15,342 nt of DNA. It comes from Bacteroidota bacterium (lineage in GTDB: Bacteria; Bacteroidota; Bacteroidia; Flavobacteriales_D; Crocinitomicaceae). The stretch covers positions 1-15,342 of the forward strand of contig JAHKAT010000079.1 in the NCBI GenBank assembly GCA_018825925.1, written 5' to 3'. This document shows, one piece after another, positions 6,624 to 13,411 of this stretch (the stretch's first letter is position 1; each line of letters opens with the position of its first letter). A model generated the notes under the pieces. It saw only the letters and a program-made list of their open reading frames with translations. It made no database searches and had not been told where the DNA came from. A program made the position numbers and the translations under genes.

Positions 6624-9464
6624 ATGAGAAAAAAATTACTTTTTGTCGGATTTCTTACATTCTTCACAGGCTTTATTCATGCCCAAATGGAATATTGGGG
6701 TGTCACCCAATATGGTGGAGCTAACGACGCGGGCGTGCTGTTTAAAACAGATGCCAATGGTTTAAATCAATCTGTAAAACACAGTTTTGTTAGTAACGAC
6801 GGTCAGTCACCAAACGGTGAGCTAGCCCAACACCCGAATGGTAAACTTTATGGTGTTTTTGCCTCAGGCGGGCAATTTTATGATGGTGGCATTTATTCAG
6901 TAGACACTTCGTCCAATGTGGTAACATTAGAAGCAGGTTTTAGTTTTTATGATAATGGAAAATTGCCAGCAGGTAAACCCTATGTTTCCAACTCCGGTTT
7001 GATCTACGGTTCAACAGGTACTGTGTACCTCGGTGATGGCACTATTTATTCATATGACGTAAATCAAAAAGAGATAAACTTGCTTTACACTTTAAATACT
7101 GCTGATGGTAGTTATCCAAACTCTGGACTGATTGAATACGGTGGAAAACTATATGGCACCACATCTAATGGTGGACCAAACGGTGGTGGTACTTTGTTTT
7201 CTTTTGATACTCTCACCTCCACTTTCACTGTCTTAAAAGCATTTGGAGGTATAACAGGAGCTTACCCTGGAGGCGAATTATCGATTACACCTTTGGGAGT
7301 AATTTATGGACATACAAGTCAGGGCGGAACTAATAACGAAGGTTTGATTTATAGCTATAATATTTTGACTTCCACCTATACTGTTGAAGCTGAAATGAAT
7401 AACGTTGCTACTGGAAAAAATCCTGTTGGTGGTTTAACTTTTGCACCCTCTGGACTATTATATGGCATCAATACTGCAGGTGGAGTGAACGACGCTGGTG
7501 TTCTATATAGCTTTGACCCTCAAACCTCTACTATTGTTTCAGTTTTAGATTTTGATGGAAGCACAATTGGTTATTCCCCCTATTCACGTCCCAAATTTGA
7601 TGCAAATGGATTAATGTATTTAATTCCTAGCTATGACGATGTGGACTATGGAAAATTAATAACTTACAATGTAAATACCTCTATTGCAACAATCCTGTAT
7701 TCTTTTGACGAAGCAAACGGAGATTACCCAAATTCTCTGTTTATCACTGATAATGGTCTATTATTTGGCACTACACAATATGGTGGAATAATTGGAGATG
7801 GTGTTGTTTTCAAATACAACCCTACGTCCGCTCAGTTAAGTAATATATATAACTTCAATTATTCTCAGGGGTTTTCTCCTGTTGGCGGTTTAGTAAAGTC
7901 CTCTAAAGCGACCTTACTTGGATTAGCCTATGATGGAGGTGATTTTGGTGATGGAGTTATTTATGAATACGACCCTAATAAACAAACTTTCACTAAAAAA
8001 ATAGACCTCGAGGAAGACCTGACAGGTTATCAGCCAACAGGATCCTTGATGAGAGCTGCTAATGGTAAGTACTACGCTACCATGGAAAGTGGTGGATCTG
8101 AGGGCGATGGAACTATTTTGGAGTATGATTACGATCAAAATACGGCAAGTGTGTTAGTTCATTTCGACAATAATTTAAACGCAGAAACTCCAAATGGTGA
8201 CTTAATACAAGCAGCCAACGGGAAACTATACGGTCTAAGTTACTATGGAGGTGCGAATGGAGATGGTGTGCTTTTTGAAATAGACATTACGGCAAAAACC
8301 ATTACAAACAAAGTTGATTTCGGCGGCGCCAATGGATTAAGCGGTCTAGGCAAATTGTTAGAAGCTAGCAACGGAAAACTATACGGTGTTAGACAAGATG
8401 GCGGATTAAATTCGGATGGAGTTTTATTTGAATACGATCCAACCAACTCAACCTATGCAGTACTGCATAATTTTACTTCTACCTCAGGATATCAACCAAT
8501 GGGAACTTTAGTGGAGGACAATGGAAAGTTAGTAGGCATTACCCAATATGGTGGATTGAATGGTGACGGCGTTGTATTTAACTACAACCTAGCAACATCA
8601 ACATATTCAGCTATTTATGATATCTCTTATGCCGATGATGGTGAGTCTTTTTCTGGAAACATTCTCAAAGCATCAAATGGAAAATATTATGGTATGATGG
8701 ATAATGGAGTCTCCAATGGTGAAGACAATGATATGGGTGCCATTTTTGAATTTAATCCTACCTCTAATGTTTGGTCAGTAACTCACGAATTTGCCGATTC
8801 AACAGGGAGAAATCCAGAACACAATGGTTTATATGAACTACCAATTTGTTTTGAAACAGCCCATAGCTATTCTGAAATAGCATGTGAAAAGTTCATCGCT
8901 CCTTCTGGAAAAGTTTATACTACGCCTGGTACTTATATGGACACTATTCTGAACAAAGCAGGTTGTGATTCAGTATTAACCATTCAGTTAACTATGCAAC
9001 AACCTCCTATTGTTAGTATCACAAACAACAATGGCGTATTGTCTACAGCAACCTCGTTTAATACTTATCAATGGTATAATTGTTCAACGAGTACAGAAGT
9101 GTCGGGTGCAACATCATCTAACTACACGCCAACGGTAGCCGGTGATTATGCCTTGATTGCAGATGATGGAACTTGTTCGGATACAAGCGACTGTGTAACG
9201 GTAACATCTTTGGCTGGTTTAACCGACTTGGAGTCTTCAATATTCTCCGTTTCTCCCAACCCAACCAATGGCGATATCATGGTGTATTTTGAAGGAATAG
9301 AACAAGCAGAATTGACAATTATTGCTTCAACTGGACAATCGATTAGCACAAGAAAAGTTCAATCAAATGATGTGATAGACGTTAATAACCTAGATGCTGG
9401 AATTTATATCTTCCAATTGAAAAGAGGTGACAACATTACCAATCAAAGAGTAGTGAAACAATAA
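6624..9464 (+). CDS. Secreted GloVer-repeat protein with T9SS C-terminal sorting domain
   Basis: 946 residues. Signal peptide MRKKLLFVGFLTFFTGFIHA/Q, then 14 tandem ~51-residue repeats (pattern KLYGxTxxGGxNxDGVLFxYDPxTxT, the 'GloVer' repeat), then a domain common in Bacteroidota surface proteins (APSGKVYTTPGTYMDTILNK..GCDSVLTI), an Ig-like segment (YQWYNCST..GDYALIADDGTCSDTSDCVTV) and a type A T9SS sorting domain (SVSPNPTNGDIMVYF ... LDAGIYIFQL ... NQRVVKQ). The sorting domain directs export through the outer membrane by the Por/type IX system, with the tail removed and the protein anchored or released. No catalytic residues are recognisable; a binding or structural role is inference. ATG 6624 is chosen over the in-frame ATG 6552 because the latter would precede the signal peptide by 24 residues and lies upstream of the promoter box. 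It ends at a strong hairpin. Confidence 0.9.
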   Translation: MRKKLLFVGFLTFFTGFIHAQMEYWGVTQYGGANDAGVLFKTDANGLNQSVKHSFVSNDGQSPNGELAQHPNGKLYGVFASGGQFYDGGIYSVDTSSNVVTLEAGFSFYDNGKLPAGKPYVSNSGLIYGSTGTVYLGDGTIYSYDVNQKEINLLYTLNTADGSYPNSGLIEYGGKLYGTTSNGGPNGGGTLFSFDTLTSTFTVLKAFGGITGAYPGGELSITPLGVIYGHTSQGGTNNEGLIYSYNILTSTYTVEAEMNNVATGKNPVGGLTFAPSGLLYGINTAGGVNDAGVLYSFDPQTSTIVSVLDFDGSTIGYSPYSRPKFDANGLMYLIPSYDDVDYGKLITYNVNTSIATILYSFDEANGDYPNSLFITDNGLLFGTTQYGGIIGDGVVFKYNPTSAQLSNIYNFNYSQGFSPVGGLVKSSKATLLGLAYDGGDFGDGVIYEYDPNKQTFTKKIDLEEDLTGYQPTGSLMRAANGKYYATMESGGSEGDGTILEYDYDQNTASVLVHFDNNLNAETPNGDLIQAANGKLYGLSYYGGANGDGVLFEIDITAKTITNKVDFGGANGLSGLGKLLEASNGKLYGVRQDGGLNSDGVLFEYDPTNSTYAVLHNFTSTSGYQPMGTLVEDNGKLVGITQYGGLNGDGVVFNYNLATSTYSAIYDISYADDGESFSGNILKASNGKYYGMMDNGVSNGEDNDMGAIFEFNPTSNVWSVTHEFADSTGRNPEHNGLYELPICFETAHSYSEIACEKFIAPSGKVYTTPGTYMDTILNKAGCDSVLTIQLTMQQPPIVSITNNNGVLSTATSFNTYQWYNCSTSTEVSGATSSNYTPTVAGDYALIADDGTCSDTSDCVTVTSLAGLTDLESSIFSVSPNPTNGDIMVYFEGIEQAELTIIASTGQSISTRKVQSNDVIDVNNLDAGIYIFQLKRGDNITNQRVVKQ
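6690..8843 (+). repeat. Fourteen tandem GloVer-type protein repeats
   Basis: Each unit is about 51 codons and runs from [KL]xYG through a GG, a 'GDGV' turn, an aromatic F/Y-x-Y-D/N segment, a short strand ending in F, and an 'NG' turn that begins the next unit. Units 1-6 and 8-13 are well kept. Unit 7 has lost the YG..GG core (LMYLIPSYDDVDYG) and unit 14 has an acidic insertion (GVSNGEDNDMG). Repetition is at protein level; the DNA of the units is diverged. Confidence 0.85.
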
Positions 9465-9484
9465 ATAATTCTTTTAAATTGAAA

Positions 9485-9518
9485 AAGGGGCTGTTTCAAA
9501 TCTTTGAAACAGCCCCTT
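9485..9518. terminator. Strong bidirectional terminator between convergent genes
   Basis: AAGGGGCTGTTTCAAA (9485-9500) is perfectly complementary to TTTGAAACAGCCCCTT (9503-9518), a stem of 15-16 bp. It lies 20 nt after the GloVer gene stop and 20 nt after the stop of the convergent gene. The minus-strand side has a five-T run and the plus-strand side a weaker TCTCATTT, so it likely ends both transcripts. Confidence 0.9.
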
Positions 9519-9538
9519 CTCATTTAAGTTATTCAATA

Positions 9539-10084
9539 TCAAACCGCTAAAGTAAGTGCAGGTTCACTTTTTAGTTTCTCCGATTGTACGATTTTATTTT
9601 CAAGCTTCAACCTTTCATTTAACTGTTTTTTCCATTTTTCAGCAAACGGCAACTCCCCACTTTGTTGCTTGTTTATATCATCGTTGAAAAGCTCGAATTT
9701 TATTTCACCCAAGCTTCTTTCTTTCGGTATAAAAGAAAGATCCACTCCTTCTGTAAGCACTATATTTTCATTATTACTCACTACCGTACGTGTCCTTTTA
9801 ACCGCTTCACAGCTTTGAATTTGGGATAAGTCTACAAATTGAACCAACGAATTTTCTTTAATTTGCTTTAAAAAGAAAACAAAGTTTTTTCTTTCGTCAT
9901 ATCCTAAGATAAAATCACCACAATATTCATGAGTGCTTAGTTTACAGTTTTGTAGTTGCGCATTGTCATTCAATATTTGCAACATTTTATCTTCTCTTTT
10001 ACCTTGTTTATAATTCATGATTACAAAAGGTATGATGCATATTAATAAAAATACTGCACCAGTTATTAAATTTCCTACTTCCAT
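9539..10084 (-). CDS. Membrane-anchored protein of unknown function
   Basis: 181 residues; I do not recognise the family. A single hydrophobic helix at residues 5-24 (LITGAVFLLICIIPFVIMNY) is followed by positive charges (KQGKRED), which suggests an N-terminal anchor with the rest in the cytoplasm. The soluble part has mixed beta/alpha character, with an early strand-rich half (FILGYDERKNFVFFL, VQFVDLSQIQSCE) and a charged helical tail with a polar, possibly flexible end. It shares a terminator with the GloVer gene. A short hairpin separates it from the next minus-strand gene upstream, so co-transcription with that gene is possible but unproven. No CAAAnnTA (minus-strand -7) sequence is seen immediately upstream. 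Confidence 0.65.
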   Translation of the reverse strand: MEVGNLITGAVFLLICIIPFVIMNYKQGKREDKMLQILNDNAQLQNCKLSTHEYCGDFILGYDERKNFVFFLKQIKENSLVQFVDLSQIQSCEAVKRTRTVVSNNENIVLTEGVDLSFIPKERSLGEIKFELFNDDINKQQSGELPFAEKWKKQLNERLKLENKIVQSEKLKSEPALTLAV

Positions 10085-10110
10085 TATTAAAATTTTATGA
10101 TATAATAAAG

Positions 10111-10132
10111 TGCTTCACAACCATGTAAAGCA
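10111..10132 (-). terminator. Short hairpin between two minus-strand genes, possible weak terminator
   Basis: TGCTTCAC (10111-10118) pairs with GTAAAGCA (10125-10132) with one G-U pair and a 6-nt loop; on the minus strand it is followed by CTTTATTAT. It may end the 123-residue protein's mRNA, or act in the leader of the next gene (its ATG is 27 nt further on). The T tract is poor. Confidence 0.35.
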
Positions 10133-10188
10133 TTAAAAAACAACGTCAAATCACCTTAATTGGCAATTGTTGACTTTTCTAAAATGGA

Positions 10189-10560
10189 CTAAAAAAAGTG
10201 ATGAAAGGGAAATATCAAATCCGTCTTGCGGCGGTTGATTCTAAGGTTTTTGGTAAAAAAAGAATACTGTGTAAATGTGGATTTGGTTAATTCATCACTC
10301 GAACTTTCTAACCTCCATAAAATGACCAAAGGACTTTTGAAAGACGGATTCGGTAAATTATTAATTTGAAAACTTGAATTAACCGTTTGTGAAGGTTGAC
10401 TTAAAAGTTTAACAGAAAAATTTTCTTGAAACTTCTCTTGCTCATTACTTGCATAACTAGAATGATTGGAAGCTGCAGCAGAATGGGAAACAAGAGCCAT
10501 TGCTAAGCAATAAATTACAGTAACTAAAGCAATGCTTATTCTATTAAGTTTCCCTTTCAC
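10189..10560 (-). CDS. Small secreted or membrane protein of unknown function
   Basis: 123 residues; family not recognised. The N-terminus has a basic then hydrophobic stretch (KGKLNRISIALVTVIYCLAM, continuing ALVSHSAAAS) that fits a signal peptide or a single membrane anchor. The remainder is Ser/Asn-rich, with an aromatic, basic end (NLRINRRKTDLIFPFHHFF). The start is GTG at 10560, just after a perfect -7 box, and no alternative start keeps the signal sequence intact. The overall composition and GTG start make this a weaker gene call than its neighbours, but the signal-like N-terminus plus promoter support it. Confidence 0.55.
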   Translation of the reverse strand: MKGKLNRISIALVTVIYCLAMALVSHSAAASNHSSYASNEQEKFQENFSVKLLSQPSQTVNSSFQINNLPNPSFKSPLVILWRLESSSDELTKSTFTQYSFFTKNLRINRRKTDLIFPFHHFF

Positions 10561-10565
10561 AAGAA

Positions 10566-10573
10566 CAAAATTA
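10566..10573 (-). promoter_or_regulatory. -7 box (TAATTTTG on the minus strand) for the 123-residue protein gene
   Basis: CAAAATTA on the plus strand reads TAATTTTG on the minus strand, a full TAnnTTTG match, ending 5 nt before the GTG start. This would make the mRNA leaderless or nearly so. No TTTG -33 element is evident. Confidence 0.45.
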
Positions 10574-10699
10574 AATCATTTATTCATTACTTGGTGCGTT
10601 GGTATAAAAATAAATATTTGATCTGTTTGGAAAGTAGTTTCTCACTAAATAAACCTCTTGATTTTTTATCTCTTTTTCACTTAAAAAGGGGTAAATGCT

Positions 10700-10733
10700 T
10701 TTGTACCTGTAACTTTATTAGATTCTAAGTTGT
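10700..10733 (+). promoter_or_regulatory. Possible promoter of the beta-barrel gene (TTTG-N22-TAAGTTGT)
   Basis: A perfect -33 TTTG at 10700-10703 and, after 22 nt, TAAGTTGT at 10726-10733, an imperfect -7 box. The spacing equals that of the two good promoters at 5673-5706 and 5791-5823. The start codon follows 19 nt later. Confidence 0.35.
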
Positions 10734-10752
10734 CATAGTAAAAACACCTCAC

Positions 10753-11559
10753 ATGAAAAACTTATTTTACCTTTTATTTGCCTCCTTATTTTCGTTTACT
10801 TCTTTCGGACAAATTGGTTTATACCATCCGATTTATTCTGCTAATGCCATGCCAAGCTCTGTTTCGTTAGAAGACAGCAATGCTCTCTATGTCACCTATT
10901 CCAATTCCTTGAATTCTAGCGCACAATATGGCGACATAAACTACTTTCGAAAATCAAAAAGCGGGAAATTTATTTATGGAATCGGAGCTTCTACCTATTA
11001 TTTCAATGATAGCTACTCTGCGCAGAAATTTAATAATCAAATCAGAGTTTCGGGCAATCGTTTACTTTGGGAAAAGGAAAATCGAAGCTTAAAACTTGGA
11101 GGAAACATAGGAACTGTTGCAAGATTAGATCTACCTTCCTACAAACATTCGTTGAACTTGTTTTCATCCCTGGGCTTAAGCTATGAAGGCCAATGGTTGG
11201 AGCTAACGGCAACTGAAAATTTAATGTTCTATCGAGAGAATTTTTCTGGCTTCAAAAAGAACTTTTTTTATAGCAATTTATCAGGGTTTGTAGGAGTGAA
11301 AAGTCAACTAAAATGGGCAGAGTTAAGAACCCGATTAACACTGGCTAGTTATTTAAAAACACCCATAATTTCCCAACATTTCAAAACAATCAAAGGCTTT
11401 ACTTTTGGCTACGGTTTGGGTTTTGGTTATTATCAAGCCGACATCGGATATCAATTTAAAAAGCTAGCTGTGAATGTTGGATATCAATATAGTGATGCCT
11501 TTCCAAGTCAATTAAATTTCAATCAGTTTTTAAACCTAGGCTTGAAATACAATTTCTAG
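10753..11559 (+). CDS. Outer-membrane beta-barrel protein, possibly PorP/SprF-like
   Basis: 268 residues. Signal peptide MKNLFYLLFASLFSFTSFGQ, then roughly a dozen amphipathic strands rich in Tyr, Phe and Gly (GKFIYGIGASTYYF, FTFGYGLGFGYYQADIGYQF, LAVNVGYQYSD) and a C-terminal strand ending in the aromatic residue typical of barrel proteins (LGLKYNF). The size and ending fit the PorP/SprF family of T9SS-associated outer-membrane proteins, but the usual N-terminal INPAYAG-type motif is absent, so this is a resemblance only. A T9SS cargo is encoded 1.3 kb to the left, which gives mild contextual support. No terminator is visible after the stop. The following 146 nt (11560-11705) contain no gene that I can support, and the accessory cassette region starts right after. 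Confidence 0.7.
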   Translation: MKNLFYLLFASLFSFTSFGQIGLYHPIYSANAMPSSVSLEDSNALYVTYSNSLNSSAQYGDINYFRKSKSGKFIYGIGASTYYFNDSYSAQKFNNQIRVSGNRLLWEKENRSLKLGGNIGTVARLDLPSYKHSLNLFSSLGLSYEGQWLELTATENLMFYRENFSGFKKNFFYSNLSGFVGVKSQLKWAELRTRLTLASYLKTPIISQHFKTIKGFTFGYGLGFGYYQADIGYQFKKLAVNVGYQYSDAFPSQLNFNQFLNLGLKYNF

Positions 11560-11705
11560 AGTCGTTGACACCTTTTAAGTTGAATCAAGGAGTGTTTGAA
11601 GAAAGTCTTGGTAATTTTATGTATTCTCAAAGGCACGTCTCTCATGCATCTTCTGCCATTTTGGTCCTAAAAAACATTCAAGGCTGAAAAGTCTGATAGT
11701 TTTAA

Positions 11706-11713
11706 TAAATTTG
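11706..11713 (+). promoter_or_regulatory. -7 promoter box (TAAATTTG) ahead of the first cassette
   Basis: A full TAnnTTTG match. The predicted transcript would start near 11718, pass through the palindrome at 11728-11750 and reach the first cassette's ATG at 11774. In integrons a promoter outside the array drives the first cassettes; that this box plays that part is inference. No clear -33 TTTG. Confidence 0.45.
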
Positions 11714-11727
11714 AAATGATATAAAGG

Positions 11728-11764
11728 CACTATGCGCAATGCGCATAGTGAATTGTTATGCTCA
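11728..11764 (+). repeat. Recombination-site-like palindrome and core at the start of the cassette array
   Basis: CACTATGCGC (11728-11737) and GCGCATAGTG (11741-11750) are perfect inverted repeats around AAT, followed by AATT and the core GTTATGCTCA (11755-11764). The right half has the same order as the three sites downstream (arm with TAGTG or CATAG, a 4-7-nt spacer, GTT core). The left half lacks an AAC-ending box, having only GATATAAAGG. It could be a degraded attC-like site of a lost cassette or an attI-like entry point. Confidence 0.6.
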
Positions 11765-11773
11765 ACTAAAAAC

Positions 11774-12256
11774 ATGACTCGACAAATTTTAATATTATTA
11801 TTTCTCATAAGCTTCTTAAAAGTAGATGCGCAAGGATTGTTTGATTTTTCTGAAAAAGAATATCAGTTTAGTTTTATGATGATACCGAAGCAGAAAAAAT
11901 CAGTAAACACTAATTATCATGCATCAACTTTTGTAATTCATTCAGATAGTACGTTTAGTATGGGATTAAGTGAGGCAAATGAAACAGGAATTTTACACAA
12001 AGATTCGACTCTATCTGTAAAATTGTATCATTATAATTCAGACGAAGCCAACAAAAAATGGGCAGAAAGTTTCAAAATTATTTTCTGCAATCAAGATTTT
12101 CTAATCATTTCACAACGAAACGTGAATTACAACGATTATTTCGAAAACTATAAAGGTTTTGGTGAAATTTGGCACGTTTACTATAAAGAAGAAAGTTGGA
12201 ACATTAGAACTAAGAAGCTATATAATAAATTAAAAAATGAGCATAACACTCACTAA
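11774..12256 (+). CDS. Secreted protein of unknown function, cassette 1
   Basis: 160 residues; family not recognised. Signal peptide MTRQILILLFLISFLKVDAQ, then a mature domain with beta-rich character (YQFSFMMIPKQKK, STFVIHSDSTFSMGL, FKIIFCNQDFLIISQRN, FGEIWHVYYKEESWNI). It has one Cys and a basic C-terminal helix. ATG 11774 is chosen because the in-frame ATG at 11732 lies inside the palindrome and would put 14 residues in front of the signal peptide. ATG is 18 nt after the cassette core. The last six codons overlap the cassette's end box (GAGCATAAC encodes Glu-His-Asn), so recombination-site sequence is used as coding sequence. Export to the periplasm or surface is likely; the role is unknown. 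Confidence 0.7.
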   Translation: MTRQILILLFLISFLKVDAQGLFDFSEKEYQFSFMMIPKQKKSVNTNYHASTFVIHSDSTFSMGLSEANETGILHKDSTLSVKLYHYNSDEANKKWAESFKIIFCNQDFLIISQRNVNYNDYFENYKGFGEIWHVYYKEESWNIRTKKLYNKLKNEHNTH

Positions 12257-12316
12257 AACACATAAACCAGCCTACCTAACCGTTTTTACGTATTTTAGTG
12301 TCGAACGTTATAGGCA
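12238..12316 (+). repeat. attC-like recombination site of cassette 1
   Basis: Left box TGAGCATAAC (12238-12247) is the exact reverse complement of cassette 1's own core at 11755-11764. Then spacer ACT, arm CACTAAAAcACaTAAA (12251-12266) pairing at 14 of 16 positions with TTTAcGTaTTTTAGTG (12285-12300), an 18-nt loop, spacer TCGAAC, and the next cassette's core GTTATAGGCA (12307-12316). Total 79 nt, within the usual attC size range. Confidence 0.7.
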
Positions 12317-12332
12317 ATTAAAGAGTAGTACG

Positions 12333-12340
12333 TACATTTA
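12333..12340 (+). promoter_or_regulatory. Possible cassette-borne -7 box (TACATTTA)
   Basis: TACATTTA matches TAnnTTTG except for the last base and ends 18 nt before ATG 12359. It would let the DUF262-HEPN pair be transcribed from inside its own cassette. No -33 TTTG is visible. Confidence 0.3.
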
Positions 12341-12358
12341 CAACAGAAATATAATATT

Positions 12359-13411
12359 ATGACCATTCAGGAACAACTTGATGCAAATAGAAGAACAGTA
12401 TCATTTGACAATTATGATATAACCGTCAGACAATTGTACGATATGATAATGGAACGCCAAATTGAACTACAACCTGAATATCAGAGACATTTTGTTTGGG
12501 ACAATATTCGCCAATCGCAATTGATAGAATCTGTTTTCCTTGGCATCCCTGTACCAAATTTATTCATGGCTACAAATAATGATTCAAGCTGGGAAGTCAT
12601 TGATGGTCTACAACGATTAACAACAATTGTAAACTTTGTGGGTGATCAAGAAAATATTTTAAGAACAAATCCTAATTCTAAAAAACTTAAAATTCATGGA
12701 CTTGACAAGTTGAATTCTATGAACGGAATGTTCTACGAAGACCTTCCTAAATCTGCTCAGTTCATGTTTATGACACGACCAATTAGAGTAACAGTATTAA
12801 ACGATAAAAGCGACTTTGGTGTGCGTTATGACTTATTCGAACGACTGAATACAGGTGGAGTAATTTTACACCCTCAAGAAATTCGAAATTGTGTCTATTT
12901 GGGTGACTTTAAAGATTTCATTATTGAATGTAGTGAAAATAATGATTTCATGCAGTCTGTTAAAATGACTGAAAACTCTAACCGCACAGGAAGTCGGGAT
13001 GAATTAGTTCTTAAATTCTTTGCATATTTTGAAGACCGTAATTTATTTGTTCATAGCGTTAAAGAATTCTTGAATGATTATATGGCAAAAAAGACTCATC
13101 GATTTGAAAATAAAACTGAACTAAGAGGTTTGTTCAATGAGACTTTCCAAGTAATTAATAGAAATTTGCCTAATGGTATTGTCCGAGGAAACCGAGTGAA
13201 TATCACACCATTAATTCTTTTTGAAGCTATTTCAATTGGAGTAGCTGATTTAATCTTGAATGGACAGCAAGGCTCAATTACTTCTGCTAATTTGGAACAA
13301 TTATTAAATGACGATCAGTTATCTAGATTAACTACTGGAGCCACGAACTCTCGTAATAAATTAAATGATAGAATTGAGTACGTTAAAAACCAAATAGTTA
13401 ATGCCGTATAG
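12359..13411 (+). CDS. DUF262 (GmrSD N-terminal-like) protein, cassette 2
   Basis: 350 residues. The DUF262 ParB/Srx-like fold is marked by LQPEYQRHFVWD (residues 37-48), the nucleotide-site motif IDGLQRLTT (81-89; more often DGQQR, here Gln to Leu), and FERLNTGGVILHPQEIRN (160-177). DUF262 proteins sense or hydrolyse nucleotides in defence systems such as GmrSD, BrxU and SspE, usually paired with a nuclease domain. This protein lacks the C-terminal DUF1524 His-Me nuclease found in GmrSD-type fusions: after about residue 220 there is only a helical domain. Its stop overlaps the next gene by 11 nt in another frame, so the two are translationally coupled and the HEPN protein probably supplies the effector. 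No signal peptide, so cytoplasmic. A defence role is inferred from family and pairing. Confidence 0.85.
   Translation: MTIQEQLDANRRTVSFDNYDITVRQLYDMIMERQIELQPEYQRHFVWDNIRQSQLIESVFLGIPVPNLFMATNNDSSWEVIDGLQRLTTIVNFVGDQENILRTNPNSKKLKIHGLDKLNSMNGMFYEDLPKSAQFMFMTRPIRVTVLNDKSDFGVRYDLFERLNTGGVILHPQEIRNCVYLGDFKDFIIECSENNDFMQSVKMTENSNRTGSRDELVLKFFAYFEDRNLFVHSVKEFLNDYMAKKTHRFENKTELRGLFNETFQVINRNLPNGIVRGNRVNITPLILFEAISIGVADLILNGQQGSITSANLEQLLNDDQLSRLTTGATNSRNKLNDRIEYVKNQIVNAV

Noticed and set aside
6690..8843. CRISPR or DNA tandem repeat in the Gly-rich stretch
   Set aside because: The periodicity is 51 codons with diverged DNA and lies in one open frame; it is a protein repeat.
10726..10752. A further cassette core (GTTGTCATAG) just before the beta-barrel gene
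   Set aside because: No matching end box (CTATGACAAC) occurs after that gene and no stem-loop flanks it, so the beta-barrel gene is not treated as a cassette.
11617..11808. A 63-residue minus-strand reading frame across the palindrome
   Set aside because: It overlaps the recombination-site-like palindrome and the start of the cassette 1 gene, has no signal or motif, and lacks a promoter box; it is taken as chance.
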